Positions 8,896 through 17,698 of a DNA stretch of 64,000 nt are shown here, piece after piece. Numbering within the stretch: position 1 is the first letter of the stretch; every line of letters starts with the position of its first letter. Below the pieces are notes generated by a model that had not been told where the DNA came from, searched no databases, and was given only the letters and a program-made list of their open reading frames with translations. This stretch comes from Oleispira sp036960605 (GTDB lineage: Bacteria; Pseudomonadota; Gammaproteobacteria; Pseudomonadales; Oceanobacteraceae), in the NCBI GenBank assembly GCA_036960605.1, contig JBALXI010000002.1, forward strand, positions 186,001 to 250,000, written 5' to 3'. The position numbers and the translations under genes are program-made.

Positions 8896-9300
8896 ATGAA
8901 ACACAAGGACGTTGTTGAAGAACTGTACCGTTGTTTTCGCCAACAGGATGTTGAGCGTTTTAAGCAACTTTGTTCCCCTTCTATTATCTGGCAACAGAAT
9001 AGTGGCTTCCCTGGAGAAGGCACCCATCAAGGCCCTACGGCCGTTTTAAACAAAGTTTATAAAGCCTTTAATATTGAGTGGAAGCGCTGGTCGTTCGTAA
9101 TTGAACGCATGTTAGATGCGGGTGATGATATTGTTGTGCTCGGCTATTTTAGTGGCATCAAGCGAGATAACGGTGAGCGCTTTAAATTAGCGGCCTCCCA
9201 TATTTACAGTTTTCGTGATGGTAAAGTGATTAAGTTTCAACAGTTTACTGACGAGCAAAAAACATGGGTGAAAGAGGCTGATTTAGCCATCGCGAATTAA
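8896..9300 (+). CDS. SnoaL-like / NTF2-fold protein
   Basis: Small cytoplasmic protein of 134 residues with the pattern of the SnoaL/NTF2-like superfamily: an N-terminal helix (VVEELYRCFRQQDVERFKQL), then IIWQQNSGFPGEGTHQGPTAV, and a curved sheet with FKLAASHIYSFRDGKVIKFQQFTDE. Many members are ketosteroid-isomerase-like with unknown substrates, so no reaction is assigned. Two adjacent ATGs exist; the second is preferred because AAAGGA sits 6 bases upstream. A strong terminator follows at 9341. Confidence 0.8.
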   Translation: MKHKDVVEELYRCFRQQDVERFKQLCSPSIIWQQNSGFPGEGTHQGPTAVLNKVYKAFNIEWKRWSFVIERMLDAGDDIVVLGYFSGIKRDNGERFKLAASHIYSFRDGKVIKFQQFTDEQKTWVKEADLAIAN

Positions 9301-9340
9301 GCTTCGTTGAGTAAAAGGGCGCGAGTCTAAGATAAAATCT

Positions 9341-9375
9341 AAAAAAGGAGACCTTCATCAAGGCCTCCTTTTTTT
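9341..9375. terminator. Bidirectional rho-independent terminator
   Basis: A hairpin with arms GGAGACCTT and AAGGCCTCC (one A/C mismatch), loop CATC, is flanked by A6 on the left and T7 on the right. It therefore can stop transcription from both the SnoaL-like gene (plus) and sufE (minus), which converge on it. Confidence 0.85.
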
Positions 9376-9388
9376 GTGGCTGAAGATC

Positions 9389-9826
9389 TTAGCCAAGTTG
9401 CTGTGCGGTATGTTGAATTTTTTTAACCATCGCAGTTAAACCATTACCACGAGTAGGGCTTAGGTGTTTAACCAGGTCAACTTGGGCAAAGAAATTATCA
9501 ATATCGAAGGCCAAAATTTCAGCTGCCGTTTTATTATTGTAGGCGCTTAAAACAATGGCCAATAAGCCACGCACAATATGGGCATCAGAATCCACTTCGA
9601 AAAACAACTTGCCGCCCTTCAGTTCAGAATCAATCCAAACTTGGCTTTGACAGCCACGTAGCAAGAATTCTTCAGTTTTTTTGCTGGCATCAATACCCGG
9701 TAATTGCTTACCTAGATCAATGATGTATTTATAGCGCTCTTCCCAATCGTCAAAAAATCCTAAGGTATCTAGAATTTCTTCAGGAGTAATCGTTGTGCCA
9801 AATGGGCTTAGGGTCATGTCAGTCAT
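9389..9826 (-). CDS. sufE: SufE-family cysteine desulfuration protein
   Basis: SufE proteins accept persulfide sulfur from a group II cysteine desulfurase (SufS or CsdA) and pass it to the Fe-S scaffold. The 145 residues carry the acceptor Cys in the conserved FLLRGCQSQVWI motif (about residue 58), plus DSDAHIVRGLLAIVLSAYN and HLSPTRGNGLTAMVKKI, all typical of the family. The gene follows dapC by 27 bp on the same strand, and no desulfurase gene is nearby, so its partner lies elsewhere. SufE and CsdE cannot be told apart from sequence alone. Confidence 0.92.
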   Translation of the reverse strand: MTDMTLSPFGTTITPEEILDTLGFFDDWEERYKYIIDLGKQLPGIDASKKTEEFLLRGCQSQVWIDSELKGGKLFFEVDSDAHIVRGLLAIVLSAYNNKTAAEILAFDIDNFFAQVDLVKHLSPTRGNGLTAMVKKIQHTAQQLG

Positions 9827-9853
9827 ATTCTTTCCAAATTTCCTGCGATTAAG

Positions 9854-11059
9854 TTACAGGCTTTGTACAAATAGTTTAATTCGTTCTGCGGCTTCGATGC
9901 ACTCTTCAACACTCGCGACCAAGGCTAACCGAACACGGTTTTTGCCAGGGTTTATGCCATCGACAGTGCGCGATAAATAAGAACCTGGTAGTACAGTGAC
10001 GTGTTGCTGAGCAAATAACTGTTGAGCGAACAGTTCTTCATCAATCTCAGTCTTGGCCCATAGGTAGAAGCTGGCATCGGTTTGCTTAACTTCAATTTTT
10101 CCGGCCAAGCTCGGATCATTTAATATCTCAAGCACCGCTTTGAACTTCAGACTGTACTGACGACGATTCTCTTTTACGTGCTCTTCGTCATTCCAAGCAG
10201 CGATACTGGCCAGCTGAGTATGGATCGACATCGCGCAGCCATGGTAGGTGCGATACAGTAAGAAAGGTTGCAATATTTTAGCATCGCCAGCGACAAAGCC
10301 CGAGCGCAAGCCCGGCAGGTTGGAGCGTTTCGACAGGGAATGAAAGACGACGCAGCGCGCATAGTCGTGGCGACCTAACGCTTCACAAGCTTGCAGTAAG
10401 CCGATCGGTGATGGCTGACCTTCAACAAAAATTTCTGAATAGCACTCATCTGACGCGATGATGAAGTCGTGCTTATCGGCCAATGCGATCAACTTTGTCA
10501 GTGTCTCTAGGCTAAGCACTGCGCCAGTCGGGTTGCCTGGAGAGCATAGGAATAACAGCTGGCACTGCTGCCAAACATCAGCGCTGACCGCATCAAAATC
10601 TGGATTAAAACCGTGCTCTTCTAAGCAAGGTAGAAAATGGGGTTCAGCGCCGGCTAAATAGGCCGCGCCTTCATAAATTTGATAAAACGGATTAGGGCTT
10701 ACGACTAGTCCGTTTTTACTGCGATCAATCACGGCTTGAGTAAACGCAAAGATGGCTTCTCGGGTACCATTTACGGGAACAACCTGTTGTTCACTGCTGA
10801 CTTTAGTTAAATCAAAGCGTTGCTTTAGCCAGAGTGCGATGGTTTCGCGCAACTCAGGTAAACCCTTAGTGGTCGGGTAGTTTTCGACGCGAGAGATATT
10901 ATCTTTTAGGCACTGGGTAACAAATTCGGGTGCTGGGTGTTTAGGTTCACCAATAGATAAGGCAATATGCGGTAAATTTTGATTAGGGCTAACCTGCGCT
11001 TTTAATGCTGTTAGCTTTTCAAAAGGATAAGGCTGTAGCTTTTGTAAATCCGGATTCAT
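9854..11059 (-). CDS. dapC: Succinyldiaminopimelate transaminase DapC
   Basis: PLP-dependent class I/II aminotransferase of the lysine/diaminopimelate pathway, converting N-succinyl-2-amino-6-ketopimelate to succinyl-DAP with glutamate. The 401 residues begin with NPDLQKLQPYPFEKLTALK and contain the substrate-site GEPKHPAP, the cofactor region LCSPGNPTGAVLS and ASDECYSEIF, the Schiff-base Lys in HSLSKRSNLPGLRSGF (about residue 243), and the C-terminal carboxylate-binding Arg in NRVRLALV. These are features of the gammaproteobacterial DapC branch. It is upstream of sufE in a probable two-gene operon and divergent from the diguanylate cyclase gene. Confidence 0.93.
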   Translation of the reverse strand: MNPDLQKLQPYPFEKLTALKAQVSPNQNLPHIALSIGEPKHPAPEFVTQCLKDNISRVENYPTTKGLPELRETIALWLKQRFDLTKVSSEQQVVPVNGTREAIFAFTQAVIDRSKNGLVVSPNPFYQIYEGAAYLAGAEPHFLPCLEEHGFNPDFDAVSADVWQQCQLLFLCSPGNPTGAVLSLETLTKLIALADKHDFIIASDECYSEIFVEGQPSPIGLLQACEALGRHDYARCVVFHSLSKRSNLPGLRSGFVAGDAKILQPFLLYRTYHGCAMSIHTQLASIAAWNDEEHVKENRRQYSLKFKAVLEILNDPSLAGKIEVKQTDASFYLWAKTEIDEELFAQQLFAQQHVTVLPGSYLSRTVDGINPGKNRVRLALVASVEECIEAAERIKLFVQSL

Positions 11060-11199
11060 GGGGCGACCCTAATACTTTGCAATATATGGTAAAAAACGCG
11101 CCATTATACCTAATATTGAGTAGCTTTCAGCTATCTCCTTGTTCTCAACGCTTGGTTAGCTGTTATTATGCTCAAAAAATTAATACTCAAGGAGTTATC

Positions 11200-13035
11200 T
11201 TGCAATCTATGTTCGCAAGGATAGGGTTATTAATCGTATGTTTCTGTGCTTTTAGCCCGTTTGCTTTAGCCCATACGAAGTCCGTACAGCAGACCGATGG
11301 AATCTTTAATTTCTCTCATTGGAAACTAAATGATGGTGCAGTGCCCTTGGATGGACGCTGGGCATTTCAATGGCAGCAGCAAATATCTCCTCAGCAATGG
11401 CAGACTCCTCAAGCTCCCTGGTTTGATCTACCGGCAACGTGGGATAAACAAGGCGCAGGAGAGGCTGTTTATGACGGTGAAGGATTCGCTACGTTTACCG
11501 CTAAACTGATTAATCTTCCTGCTGATATCCGCTGGGGCTTGTTTATTCCTGAGCAATCGACCTCATTTCGTATTTTTATTAATGATGACTTAGTCGCAGA
11601 AGGCGGGATTGCTGGGGTGAGTTTATCGAGCTCGCAGGCTTATTCAGGCAATCAATTTATTGAACTGGGTAATTTACCTCGCGCAAGTAAAATTACGTGG
11701 CATGTTTCAAATTTTCATCACGCCAGCGGTGGGCCATGGCAAACACTGATGATTGGCCCCTATCGTGAGCTGGGTCGGCATTATATTACTAAGACTTTTG
11801 ATCAAGCGTTAGTTGTTACTTTGTCGCTATTGGCGAGTCTATTTTTGATCATTCAGTACTTTATTGATCGACGTGATAAAGCATCAGCCTTATTGGCCAT
11901 TTTTTCTTTGGTCATTGCGGTTCGCGTAGGCATTACAGATAACCAAGTACTGTACCAATTTTTAGGATCGCTGCATTGGCAGCTGCACATTCGATTGCTG
12001 TATTTTACTATGCTATTTGCAGCACCTGTCATTCTTTATTGGCAGCATTATATTTTTCCTGCTGAGCTTTCGAAGGATACTGCTCGTCGAGTTGCGTATG
12101 TGTTTTTGCCAGCAATCATTACGCTCATCATTTTTCCGAGTACCTGGTTTACTGAATTATTAATGTTATTTCAAACCATGCTGGTGGCGGTTATCGCTGT
12201 TTATTTCTGGAGCTTATTCAAGGTTATATTGCGCAAGAGGCAGGGTGGCTATTTTATTGTTAGTGGTGCTTTATTACTAGTGGTCTGCGTTTTACATGAT
12301 ATTGCGCTGTATTCACAGTGGTTAAGTGGCGGTCGCTTGTGGATTACTTATGGGTTGTTGGCTTTTCTTTTCTCTTTGGCGGTCAATATGCTGTATTTAA
12401 GAGCAGAGCAAAAACAGCAGGTTGAAAATCTGAGTGGGCAATTGTTGGTTGCTAATAAACAGCTTGAAGCCCGAGTTGCCCAGCGTACGATGGAACTCGC
12501 GGAGAAGGCTGACGCTTTAGAGGAGGCTAATGATAAATTACAATTGTTGGCTAATATCGACGGTCTGACGGGAGTTTTAAATCGCCGGGCTTTTGTTGAA
12601 CAGCTAGAAATGTTTGCCAGAATCAAGCCAAAAGTTGCTTTGATTATGATTGATATTGATCATTTTAAACAGGTGAACGATCAATATGGACACGGTGTTG
12701 GTGATCAGGTTCTTAAGCGCTTATCCTCTGTGCTATTAGATGCCAAGCGTGAAAATGATCGCGTAGGACGCTTCGGTGGAGAAGAGTTTATGATTCTTCT
12801 GCAGGATATTTCTGCTGTGGGTTTAGACTCTTATTGCCAGCGCTTAATTAAAAGAATTAATGATATTGATTTTAGTGATATAGCGTCGTTATCGGGCATA
12901 ACTGTCAGTGTCGGTACGACTATGGGAACCTTGTTAGAAAAAAATATTGACGCGCTGGTGCAGCAAGCAGATGAAGCGATGTATTACGTTAAAAATAATG
13001 GCCGTAATGGTTTTAGACATTATTCGTCATCATGA
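11200..13035 (+). CDS. 7TM-DISM membrane diguanylate cyclase
   Basis: Predicted inner-membrane enzyme making cyclic di-GMP from two GTP. Order of parts: signal peptide (LLIVCFCAFSPFALA), a periplasmic jelly-roll sensor domain of the 7TMR-DISMED type (about residues 30-190, with PLDGRWAFQW and LPATWDK), seven membrane helices (~205-400), a short coiled coil (~405-450) and a GGDEF domain with RFGGEEFMILLQD near residue 525. The metal-binding IDIDHFKQVND motif is intact, so it should be active; I see no RxxD inhibitory site at the usual place (the corresponding stretch is RIKPKVALIMID). A TTG start is proposed because AAGGAG lies 5 bases before it; the first ATG (11209) sits 14 bases away. Confidence 0.9.
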   Translation: MQSMFARIGLLIVCFCAFSPFALAHTKSVQQTDGIFNFSHWKLNDGAVPLDGRWAFQWQQQISPQQWQTPQAPWFDLPATWDKQGAGEAVYDGEGFATFTAKLINLPADIRWGLFIPEQSTSFRIFINDDLVAEGGIAGVSLSSSQAYSGNQFIELGNLPRASKITWHVSNFHHASGGPWQTLMIGPYRELGRHYITKTFDQALVVTLSLLASLFLIIQYFIDRRDKASALLAIFSLVIAVRVGITDNQVLYQFLGSLHWQLHIRLLYFTMLFAAPVILYWQHYIFPAELSKDTARRVAYVFLPAIITLIIFPSTWFTELLMLFQTMLVAVIAVYFWSLFKVILRKRQGGYFIVSGALLLVVCVLHDIALYSQWLSGGRLWITYGLLAFLFSLAVNMLYLRAEQKQQVENLSGQLLVANKQLEARVAQRTMELAEKADALEEANDKLQLLANIDGLTGVLNRRAFVEQLEMFARIKPKVALIMIDIDHFKQVNDQYGHGVGDQVLKRLSSVLLDAKRENDRVGRFGGEEFMILLQDISAVGLDSYCQRLIKRINDIDFSDIASLSGITVSVGTTMGTLLEKNIDALVQQADEAMYYVKNNGRNGFRHYSSS

Positions 13036-13259
13036 AACGGAAGTATTCGATTAGAATCATTACAGCTATAGTAAAAGGTCTTTAGTGATTCTAGTTATCA
13101 AAAAACGATCGTATTACTGTTTAAAGCCTATTTTCGTAGTGAAATGTATTATCTGAATAATAAACCATCTGTTAAGTCGAAAACACACTAGGGTTACATT
13201 AGCTGAACGACCGTAAATCTTCTAGTGTAAAAGATAACCCCTTTGTGTCGGTGTTATCC

Positions 13260-14018
13260 ATGGCTAAGACAGCTGATCCGTTACCCCGTTTAATGCATGA
13301 ATGTTTTATCGATCTCTCTCTTTCTATATTGATCGGTATAGGTTTGTTATTTGTATCTGTGATGAGCAGCGCCTCTATCAATCCGACTCTGCAATTTCAG
13401 CAAGATCTTCAGCACAAAGAATATAACCCGTTAGCCCAAGTGATTTTAAAAGAAGCGTATCGACGTATTGGCCATCCGATAACACCGCTAAATAGCCAAA
13501 ATATCGGTTTGGAAAATAAAGATGGAATATTAATAGCGCCCGCAGGTCGTCATCAAAACAGTGATTACATTCGAATTCCCATAGCGATCGTAAACCTCAA
13601 GGTGTTTGCTTATGTGCATAAAGATCATGCTAATACGCGCTATGAATTTGGCTTGCTCGGTAATCGTATTGCCATTGTTCAAGGCATGCGGATTATTCAA
13701 AATAATATGATGGGTATGATTGCGCTGCAGAAAACAAGTGTGAATACGTCGTTCCAGTCGATTATTAGAAACCAAGTAGACCTAGCATTATTACCTGAGT
13801 TCAGCGCTTTAAAGAGGGCGAGTAAACATTTACGCAAGTATATTGTGGCGTTACAGCCAGCTGTTTATGAAGTGCCGATGTACCACTACATTAATAGAAA
13901 GAACGAACACCTCGCTGGATCTTTAATAAAGAGTCTAAAGAGCATGCAAAAACAGCAACTGATCGTTCAAGTCACTAAGAGTTATAAAGCTATATTAGCG
14001 GCTGATGCAGAAGCTTAG
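13260..14018 (+). CDS. Periplasmic solute-binding-like protein (PBP2 fold)
   Basis: About 250 residues beginning with a long hydrophobic segment (DLSLSILIGIGLLFVSVMSSASI), consistent with a signal peptide, followed by a domain resembling family 3 extracellular solute-binding proteins: NPLAQVILKEAYRRIGHPITPL, LIAPAGRHQNSDYIRIPIAI, GNRIAIVQGMRII and QVDLALLPEFSALK. Such stand-alone proteins next to GGDEF genes often act as sensors rather than transport components, but this is only inference. The start is uncertain: GTG 13245, ATG 13260 and ATG 13293 are possible and none has a good ribosome site. Its end overlaps the convergent haemoglobin gene by 4 bases. Confidence 0.7.
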   Translation: MAKTADPLPRLMHECFIDLSLSILIGIGLLFVSVMSSASINPTLQFQQDLQHKEYNPLAQVILKEAYRRIGHPITPLNSQNIGLENKDGILIAPAGRHQNSDYIRIPIAIVNLKVFAYVHKDHANTRYEFGLLGNRIAIVQGMRIIQNNMMGMIALQKTSVNTSFQSIIRNQVDLALLPEFSALKRASKHLRKYIVALQPAVYEVPMYHYINRKNEHLAGSLIKSLKSMQKQQLIVQVTKSYKAILAADAEA

Positions 14019-14431
14019 TCTTGATTTCTACTGCGCTCAGCCGGCACATACAGCTGAGTCATCAGGTACTCTCTAAAAGGTTGTGGATAAGGTTGGGCAT
14101 CAACAGCAATCTGCATACAGGCTAACCAAGCGTCTCGTTCTGCGGGTCCAATGTTCAAATGACGATGAGCAACAGGAATTCGAATGGGGCCGTATTTTTC
14201 GCTGAATAACTTAGGGCCACCTAGCCAGCCAGTGAGAAAACGAGTGAGCTTATCGCGAGATTCGTCGAGGTCGGGGCTGTGCATTTCTCGAATGGTACGA
14301 GCTTGGGGTAATGCTTCCATGGCATCATAAAACGCATCAACCAATTGCTTTATACCGTCAAATCCCCCGGCAGCATGGAAGGAGTTATCTTCTTCGCCAT
14401 AAATCGGCACTGTGTTGTTTTCAGTATTCAT
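14015..14431 (-). CDS. Group II truncated haemoglobin
   Basis: 138-residue 2-on-2 globin. The family's hallmarks are FDGIKQLVDAFYDAM near the N-terminus, LTRFLTGWLGGPKLFSEKYG, the proximal-His region IPVAHRHLNIGPAERDAWLACM (with Trp at the G8 position), and PYPQPFREYLMTQL. Group II members bind oxygen and NO and are linked to oxidative and nitrosative stress. The gene is single and is convergent with the solute-binding protein gene, overlapping by 4 bases. Confidence 0.92.
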   Translation of the reverse strand: MNTENNTVPIYGEEDNSFHAAGGFDGIKQLVDAFYDAMEALPQARTIREMHSPDLDESRDKLTRFLTGWLGGPKLFSEKYGPIRIPVAHRHLNIGPAERDAWLACMQIAVDAQPYPQPFREYLMTQLYVPAERSRNQD

Positions 14432-14497
14432 GAGACTCCCGTTCGATGTGGTGTGATCAGATGATCGCTGAACGAGATTTTATCATATTCTATTAAT

Positions 14498-14884
14498 TTA
14501 GGCTGAAGTGCTGAGGGGTTCCTCTTCTGCGATAGGCGCATCTACTTCATGACCAAGATCAAATTCTTGATCGTGTAAATTCTGCTCTGATATTGCGAGC
14601 TTAGGCTTTTCTCCGACGGGCTTTAATAGATGGAATCCGAGGGCGGACTCAATAGGCCCAGCAAAGCTTTTTTTATCGTCATGAGTTGCTAGCGCTGTTA
14701 TAACGGTGATGGGTAAGTCGTCTTGTTGATGATAGCCAGCAAAGCCGCCCTGATGTGATGAAGGGCAGGCTGAGTGATCACGTGCAAGTTCTGCGAAGTC
14801 AGCGCCCAGTTCAAGTTCTTGAGCGATGTCTTGAGCGAGCAGGGCACTTTTTAATAAAATATGGTGTAACGCAATAGTTTGCAT
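14498..14884 (-). CDS. Parvulin-type peptidyl-prolyl isomerase
   Basis: 128 residues with a rotamase domain: HHILLKSALLAQDIAQELELGADFAELARDHSACPSSHQGGFAGYH, then a C-terminal FAGPIESALGFHLLKPVGE that matches the parvulin pattern (PVxTxFGYHxI). No signal peptide or membrane segment, so it should be a cytoplasmic PpiC-like enzyme catalysing cis-trans isomerisation of prolyl bonds. A weakly conserved acidic tail follows the domain. It lies 77 bp downstream of the PqiA-like gene on the same strand. Confidence 0.87.
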   Translation of the reverse strand: MQTIALHHILLKSALLAQDIAQELELGADFAELARDHSACPSSHQGGFAGYHQQDDLPITVITALATHDDKKSFAGPIESALGFHLLKPVGEKPKLAISEQNLHDQEFDLGHEVDAPIAEEEPLSTSA

Positions 14885-14961
14885 GAGGAGCTATCCAGAT
14901 TTTCCTTAGAATTATAATAAGGATAGCTTAAAAATGGATAGCTCATAAATCAAAGAGAACT

Positions 14962-15507
14962 TTAATCTTTCAGTTGCTGATTTGCATAGCTTGCCAAGCA
15001 TTGGCCCGAGATGATCGAGAGTATGCAATAGGCCGTGAACCAGTAAAATCCATCGTGCAAGCTTGATTGCAGCTCGGCAGTCGCCTTTGCTGTAAAAAAG
15101 GCTACCAATATGGCAACAACAAACACATCGGCCATCGACCACTTGCTGACCATTGATATTAACTGCCAGCGCCAGCGAGCAGGACTTAGCCAGGTCCAGA
15201 TAATTAGTAGACCTTTAGTGATGGGGAGGATCACACTGAAGGTAACCACCATCATGCCGACGGCGGCATAACCGGCTTCTTCCAAACTGATGACGGTTTG
15301 CCAGATACTACGGGTTTCTTCAAATATGGTGCTTTTAAGCCCAAACATACTGATCGATGCTTTGATCGTCATGATTGGCTCGGTAACACCGGGATACAGA
15401 AAAAAGAAACTGAGTGCGGTTAGCATTAAGCCTAAGCGTGGCAGCCAGTTGGCTTGTTGCCAAGTATGGGTCGCTAGCTGCCAAGGTTTTAACATTAAAT
15501 CAATCAT
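14962..15507 (-). CDS. PqiA-like four-helix membrane protein
   Basis: 181 residues with four hydrophobic helices (~20-42, ~78-108, ~125-148, ~155-175). The signature KWSMADVFVVAILVAFFTAKA and the preceding LPITKGLLIIWTWLSPARWRW belong to the paraquat-inducible protein A family, which in E. coli takes part in lipid transport with PqiB. Only one of the two PqiA repeats is present and the zinc-ribbon Cys pairs are missing, so this is a short single-unit homologue. It starts right after the minE stop codon, so translation is probably coupled to minE. Confidence 0.85.
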   Translation of the reverse strand: MIDLMLKPWQLATHTWQQANWLPRLGLMLTALSFFFLYPGVTEPIMTIKASISMFGLKSTIFEETRSIWQTVISLEEAGYAAVGMMVVTFSVILPITKGLLIIWTWLSPARWRWQLISMVSKWSMADVFVVAILVAFFTAKATAELQSSLHDGFYWFTAYCILSIISGQCLASYANQQLKD

Positions 15508-15759
15508 CTAGCTCTCAGGCAGCATAACGTTAAGCTCAAGTACCGATGCGGTGCCTTGTTGTTCAAGGTTCACCTGTACTTGATCATCAGTGATGGCGAT
15601 GTACTTACGAATGACAGCTAAAAGCTCTTGCTGCATCTTCGGTAAGTAGTCAGGGCCGCGGCTATTGACGCGGTCATGGGCAACCAAAATTTGTAAACGT
15701 TCTTTAGCAATACTGGCTGTGCTTGTCTGCTCTTTTTTAAAATAATCCATTAAACTCAT
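15508..15759 (-). CDS. minE: Cell division topological specificity factor MinE
   Basis: 83 residues. The N-terminal membrane-targeting and anti-MinCD region (MSLMDYFKKEQTSTASIAKERLQILVAHDR) and the C-terminal dimerisation domain (LPKMQQELLAVIRKYIAITDDQVQVNLEQ) are both intact. MinE stimulates MinD ATPase and drives the pole-to-pole oscillation that restricts Z-ring formation to mid-cell. It follows minD by 2 bp. Confidence 0.98.
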   Translation of the reverse strand: MSLMDYFKKEQTSTASIAKERLQILVAHDRVNSRGPDYLPKMQQELLAVIRKYIAITDDQVQVNLEQQGTASVLELNVMLPES

Positions 15760-15761
15760 GA

Positions 15762-16568
15762 CTAGCCTCCAAAGACACGTTTGAGGAAGCCTTTCTTATT
15801 GGCCTCTAAGAAACGATGTGGGCGTTCCTCACCAAGATAGCGGGCGACCGCATCTTCATAAGCTTGGCCGGCATCACTGTCGATATCATGAATCACAGGA
15901 ACCCCTTGGTTAGAGGCTTTTAAGACGGCCGGTGACTCTGGGATAACACCTAATAAAGGCACTGCTAGAATCTCTTCGACGTCTTCAACCGAGAGCATTT
16001 CACCATTGGCAACACGAGTCGGATTGTAACGAGTCAACAATAAATGTTCTTTTACCCGCTTGCCTTGTTCTGCTAAGCGAGATTTGCTTTGCAAAATACC
16101 TAGAATTCGATCGCTATCACGTACCGATGAAACTTCTGGGTTGGTCACAATAATGGCTTCTTCGGCAAAATAGAGCGCCATTTGAGCGCCGGTCTCAATG
16201 CCTGCTGGAGAATCGCATATGATATAGTCGAAATCTTCAGCGAGTTCATTCAATACGGCTTCAACCGCATCTTTATCCAGTGCATCCTTATCACGGGTTT
16301 GAGACGCTGGCAGAATATAGAGATTATCTAAACGCTTATCTTTGATTAGAGCCTGTTTTAAATTGGCTTCTTTATGAATAACGTTAACGAAATCATAAAC
16401 GACACGACGTTCACAGCCCATGACTAGATCTAGGTTACGTAAACCTACATCGAAGTCGATAACGACTGTCTTTTGTCCCTTTAAAGCTAAACCAGTTGCA
16501 ATTGCAGCACTGGTGGTGGTTTTACCCACGCCTCCTTTACCAGAGGTTACGACAATGATTTTGGCCAA
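15762..16568 (-). CDS. minD: Septum site-determining ATPase MinD
   Basis: 268-residue deviant Walker A ATPase. KGGVGKTTTSAAIATGLA is at the N-terminus, followed by VIDFDVGLRNLDLVMGCERRVVYDFV and the switch ICDSPAGIETGA. The C-terminal amphipathic membrane-targeting helix is visible (KKGFLKRVFGG). ATP-bound MinD dimers hold MinC at the membrane. It sits between minC (42 bp gap) and minE (2 bp gap). Confidence 0.98.
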   Translation of the reverse strand: MAKIIVVTSGKGGVGKTTTSAAIATGLALKGQKTVVIDFDVGLRNLDLVMGCERRVVYDFVNVIHKEANLKQALIKDKRLDNLYILPASQTRDKDALDKDAVEAVLNELAEDFDYIICDSPAGIETGAQMALYFAEEAIIVTNPEVSSVRDSDRILGILQSKSRLAEQGKRVKEHLLLTRYNPTRVANGEMLSVEDVEEILAVPLLGVIPESPAVLKASNQGVPVIHDIDSDAGQAYEDAVARYLGEERPHRFLEANKKGFLKRVFGG

Positions 16569-16610
16569 AGTGAATTTTCCCTTACAAAAAGTTGCAAAAC
16601 GCAGTATTCA

Positions 16611-17339
16611 TTAAAGCGAGTGTATGTTCAAGCGCCCATCTTCAAGTTGTATAAGACTTGCCTGACTACAGTGCTGTTCGCTATCTTCAAACAGTTTATA
16701 TTCGCCAGCAATAGCGACGAGTTCGGCTTCCAGAGATTGGCAGCTAATTGTGGCTTCACTGTCACCATTAATACCGGCTAGCGCACGGCCTCGTAATGGA
16801 CCGTATATTTGTATACTGCCCCCCGCCAATACTTCAGCTCCGGTGCTCACGAGTCCAAAAATAACCAGGTCGCCTTCCGCGGTCAGCTGTTGTCCTGAGC
16901 GAACGGGAAATTTATGTACGGTGGTTTTAGTACTTATTTTGGCACGGACTTCAGGAGGCGGCTCAACGACAGAAGGTGGTTCTTCGTTAACGGTTTCTTC
17001 TGCTTGTGCACTTGGTGTAGATTTAATTCTGGCGGGCTTGCTACTGCCTTTACCAAAATCTGCTAATTCCAACTGCTCTAATAGCTCATGATGCTCAACT
17101 TGGGCGTTCTTAACCCCAATCGGTAGCATACCAAATTCATGGCAGAGTAAATGCAGAGACGGCAGGTCAATGTCTTCAGTCAAATCAATAAAATCAAAGA
17201 TACACGGTAGTCGAACAAACATTTTGGGGGCCTGTTCGACTTTGGCTCTCAGTTCTTGCTGAATTTGGGCAAGATCATTGCTTTGAATTAGCAGCGTTGT
17301 TATCGGATTTAACCCTGCTTTTAAATTGAAAGCCGCCAT
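16611..17339 (-). CDS. minC: Septum site-determining protein MinC
   Basis: 242-residue FtsZ assembly inhibitor. An N-terminal FtsZ-interacting domain (~1-105) is joined by a linker rich in Pro and Glu (~110-140, EEPPSVVEPPPEV) to the C-terminal beta-helix (GQQLTAEGDLVIFGLVSTGAEVLAGGSIQIYGPLRGRALAGINGD), which binds MinD. First gene of minCDE proper. Its start codon overlaps the stop of the upstream hopJ gene by one base. Confidence 0.97.
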   Translation of the reverse strand: MAAFNLKAGLNPITTLLIQSNDLAQIQQELRAKVEQAPKMFVRLPCIFDFIDLTEDIDLPSLHLLCHEFGMLPIGVKNAQVEHHELLEQLELADFGKGSSKPARIKSTPSAQAEETVNEEPPSVVEPPPEVRAKISTKTTVHKFPVRSGQQLTAEGDLVIFGLVSTGAEVLAGGSIQIYGPLRGRALAGINGDSEATISCQSLEAELVAIAGEYKLFEDSEQHCSQASLIQLEDGRLNIHSL

Positions 17340-17698
17340 TAGTTTTGTGTTTTCAACGCTAGTGGAAAGTGATCAAAACGTATCTCGGCGAGTCCTTCTT
17401 TTAGCACACGACGAAGGTTGTGGTGGTTGTCGACGGTCGGAGTCGCTGCTACATCGCGGTAATGCTGACCAAAGCAGGCAAGCGCTTGCTGCTGGGATAG
17501 ATTTAATAACTCGGCTAAGGCAAAGATCTTACAGGAGCCTTGGTTTTGTTCTATACCATTTTCAACGCCACCGTTATTAAAGGCGCTGGGGGTAAAATTA
17601 TAATGTTGCTCTATAAAGGCGAGAGTCGTCTCAAATTGGAATTCATCTTGAGTTAACTGCTGTAGAAAATCGCTTTTGGCTTGTTCAAACTGTGACAT
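17339..17698 (-). CDS. HopJ-family protein
   Basis: 119 residues, cytoplasmic, with the family core FNNGGVENGIEQNQGSCKIFALAELLNLSQQQALACFGQHYRDV. Proteins of this family are annotated as HopJ type III effectors after a Pseudomonas syringae member, but they are widespread in free-living gammaproteobacteria without a type III system, so the effector label should not be taken literally. It begins the transcription unit hopJ-minC-minD-minE-PqiA-like, with a one-base overlap to minC. Function unknown. Confidence 0.88.
   Translation of the reverse strand: MSQFEQAKSDFLQQLTQDEFQFETTLAFIEQHYNFTPSAFNNGGVENGIEQNQGSCKIFALAELLNLSQQQALACFGQHYRDVAATPTVDNHHNLRRVLKEGLAEIRFDHFPLALKTQN

Noticed and set aside
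13199..13381. Minus-strand reading frame opposite the start of the solute-binding protein gene
   Set aside because: It overlaps the signal-peptide region of a better supported gene and shows no recognisable motif.
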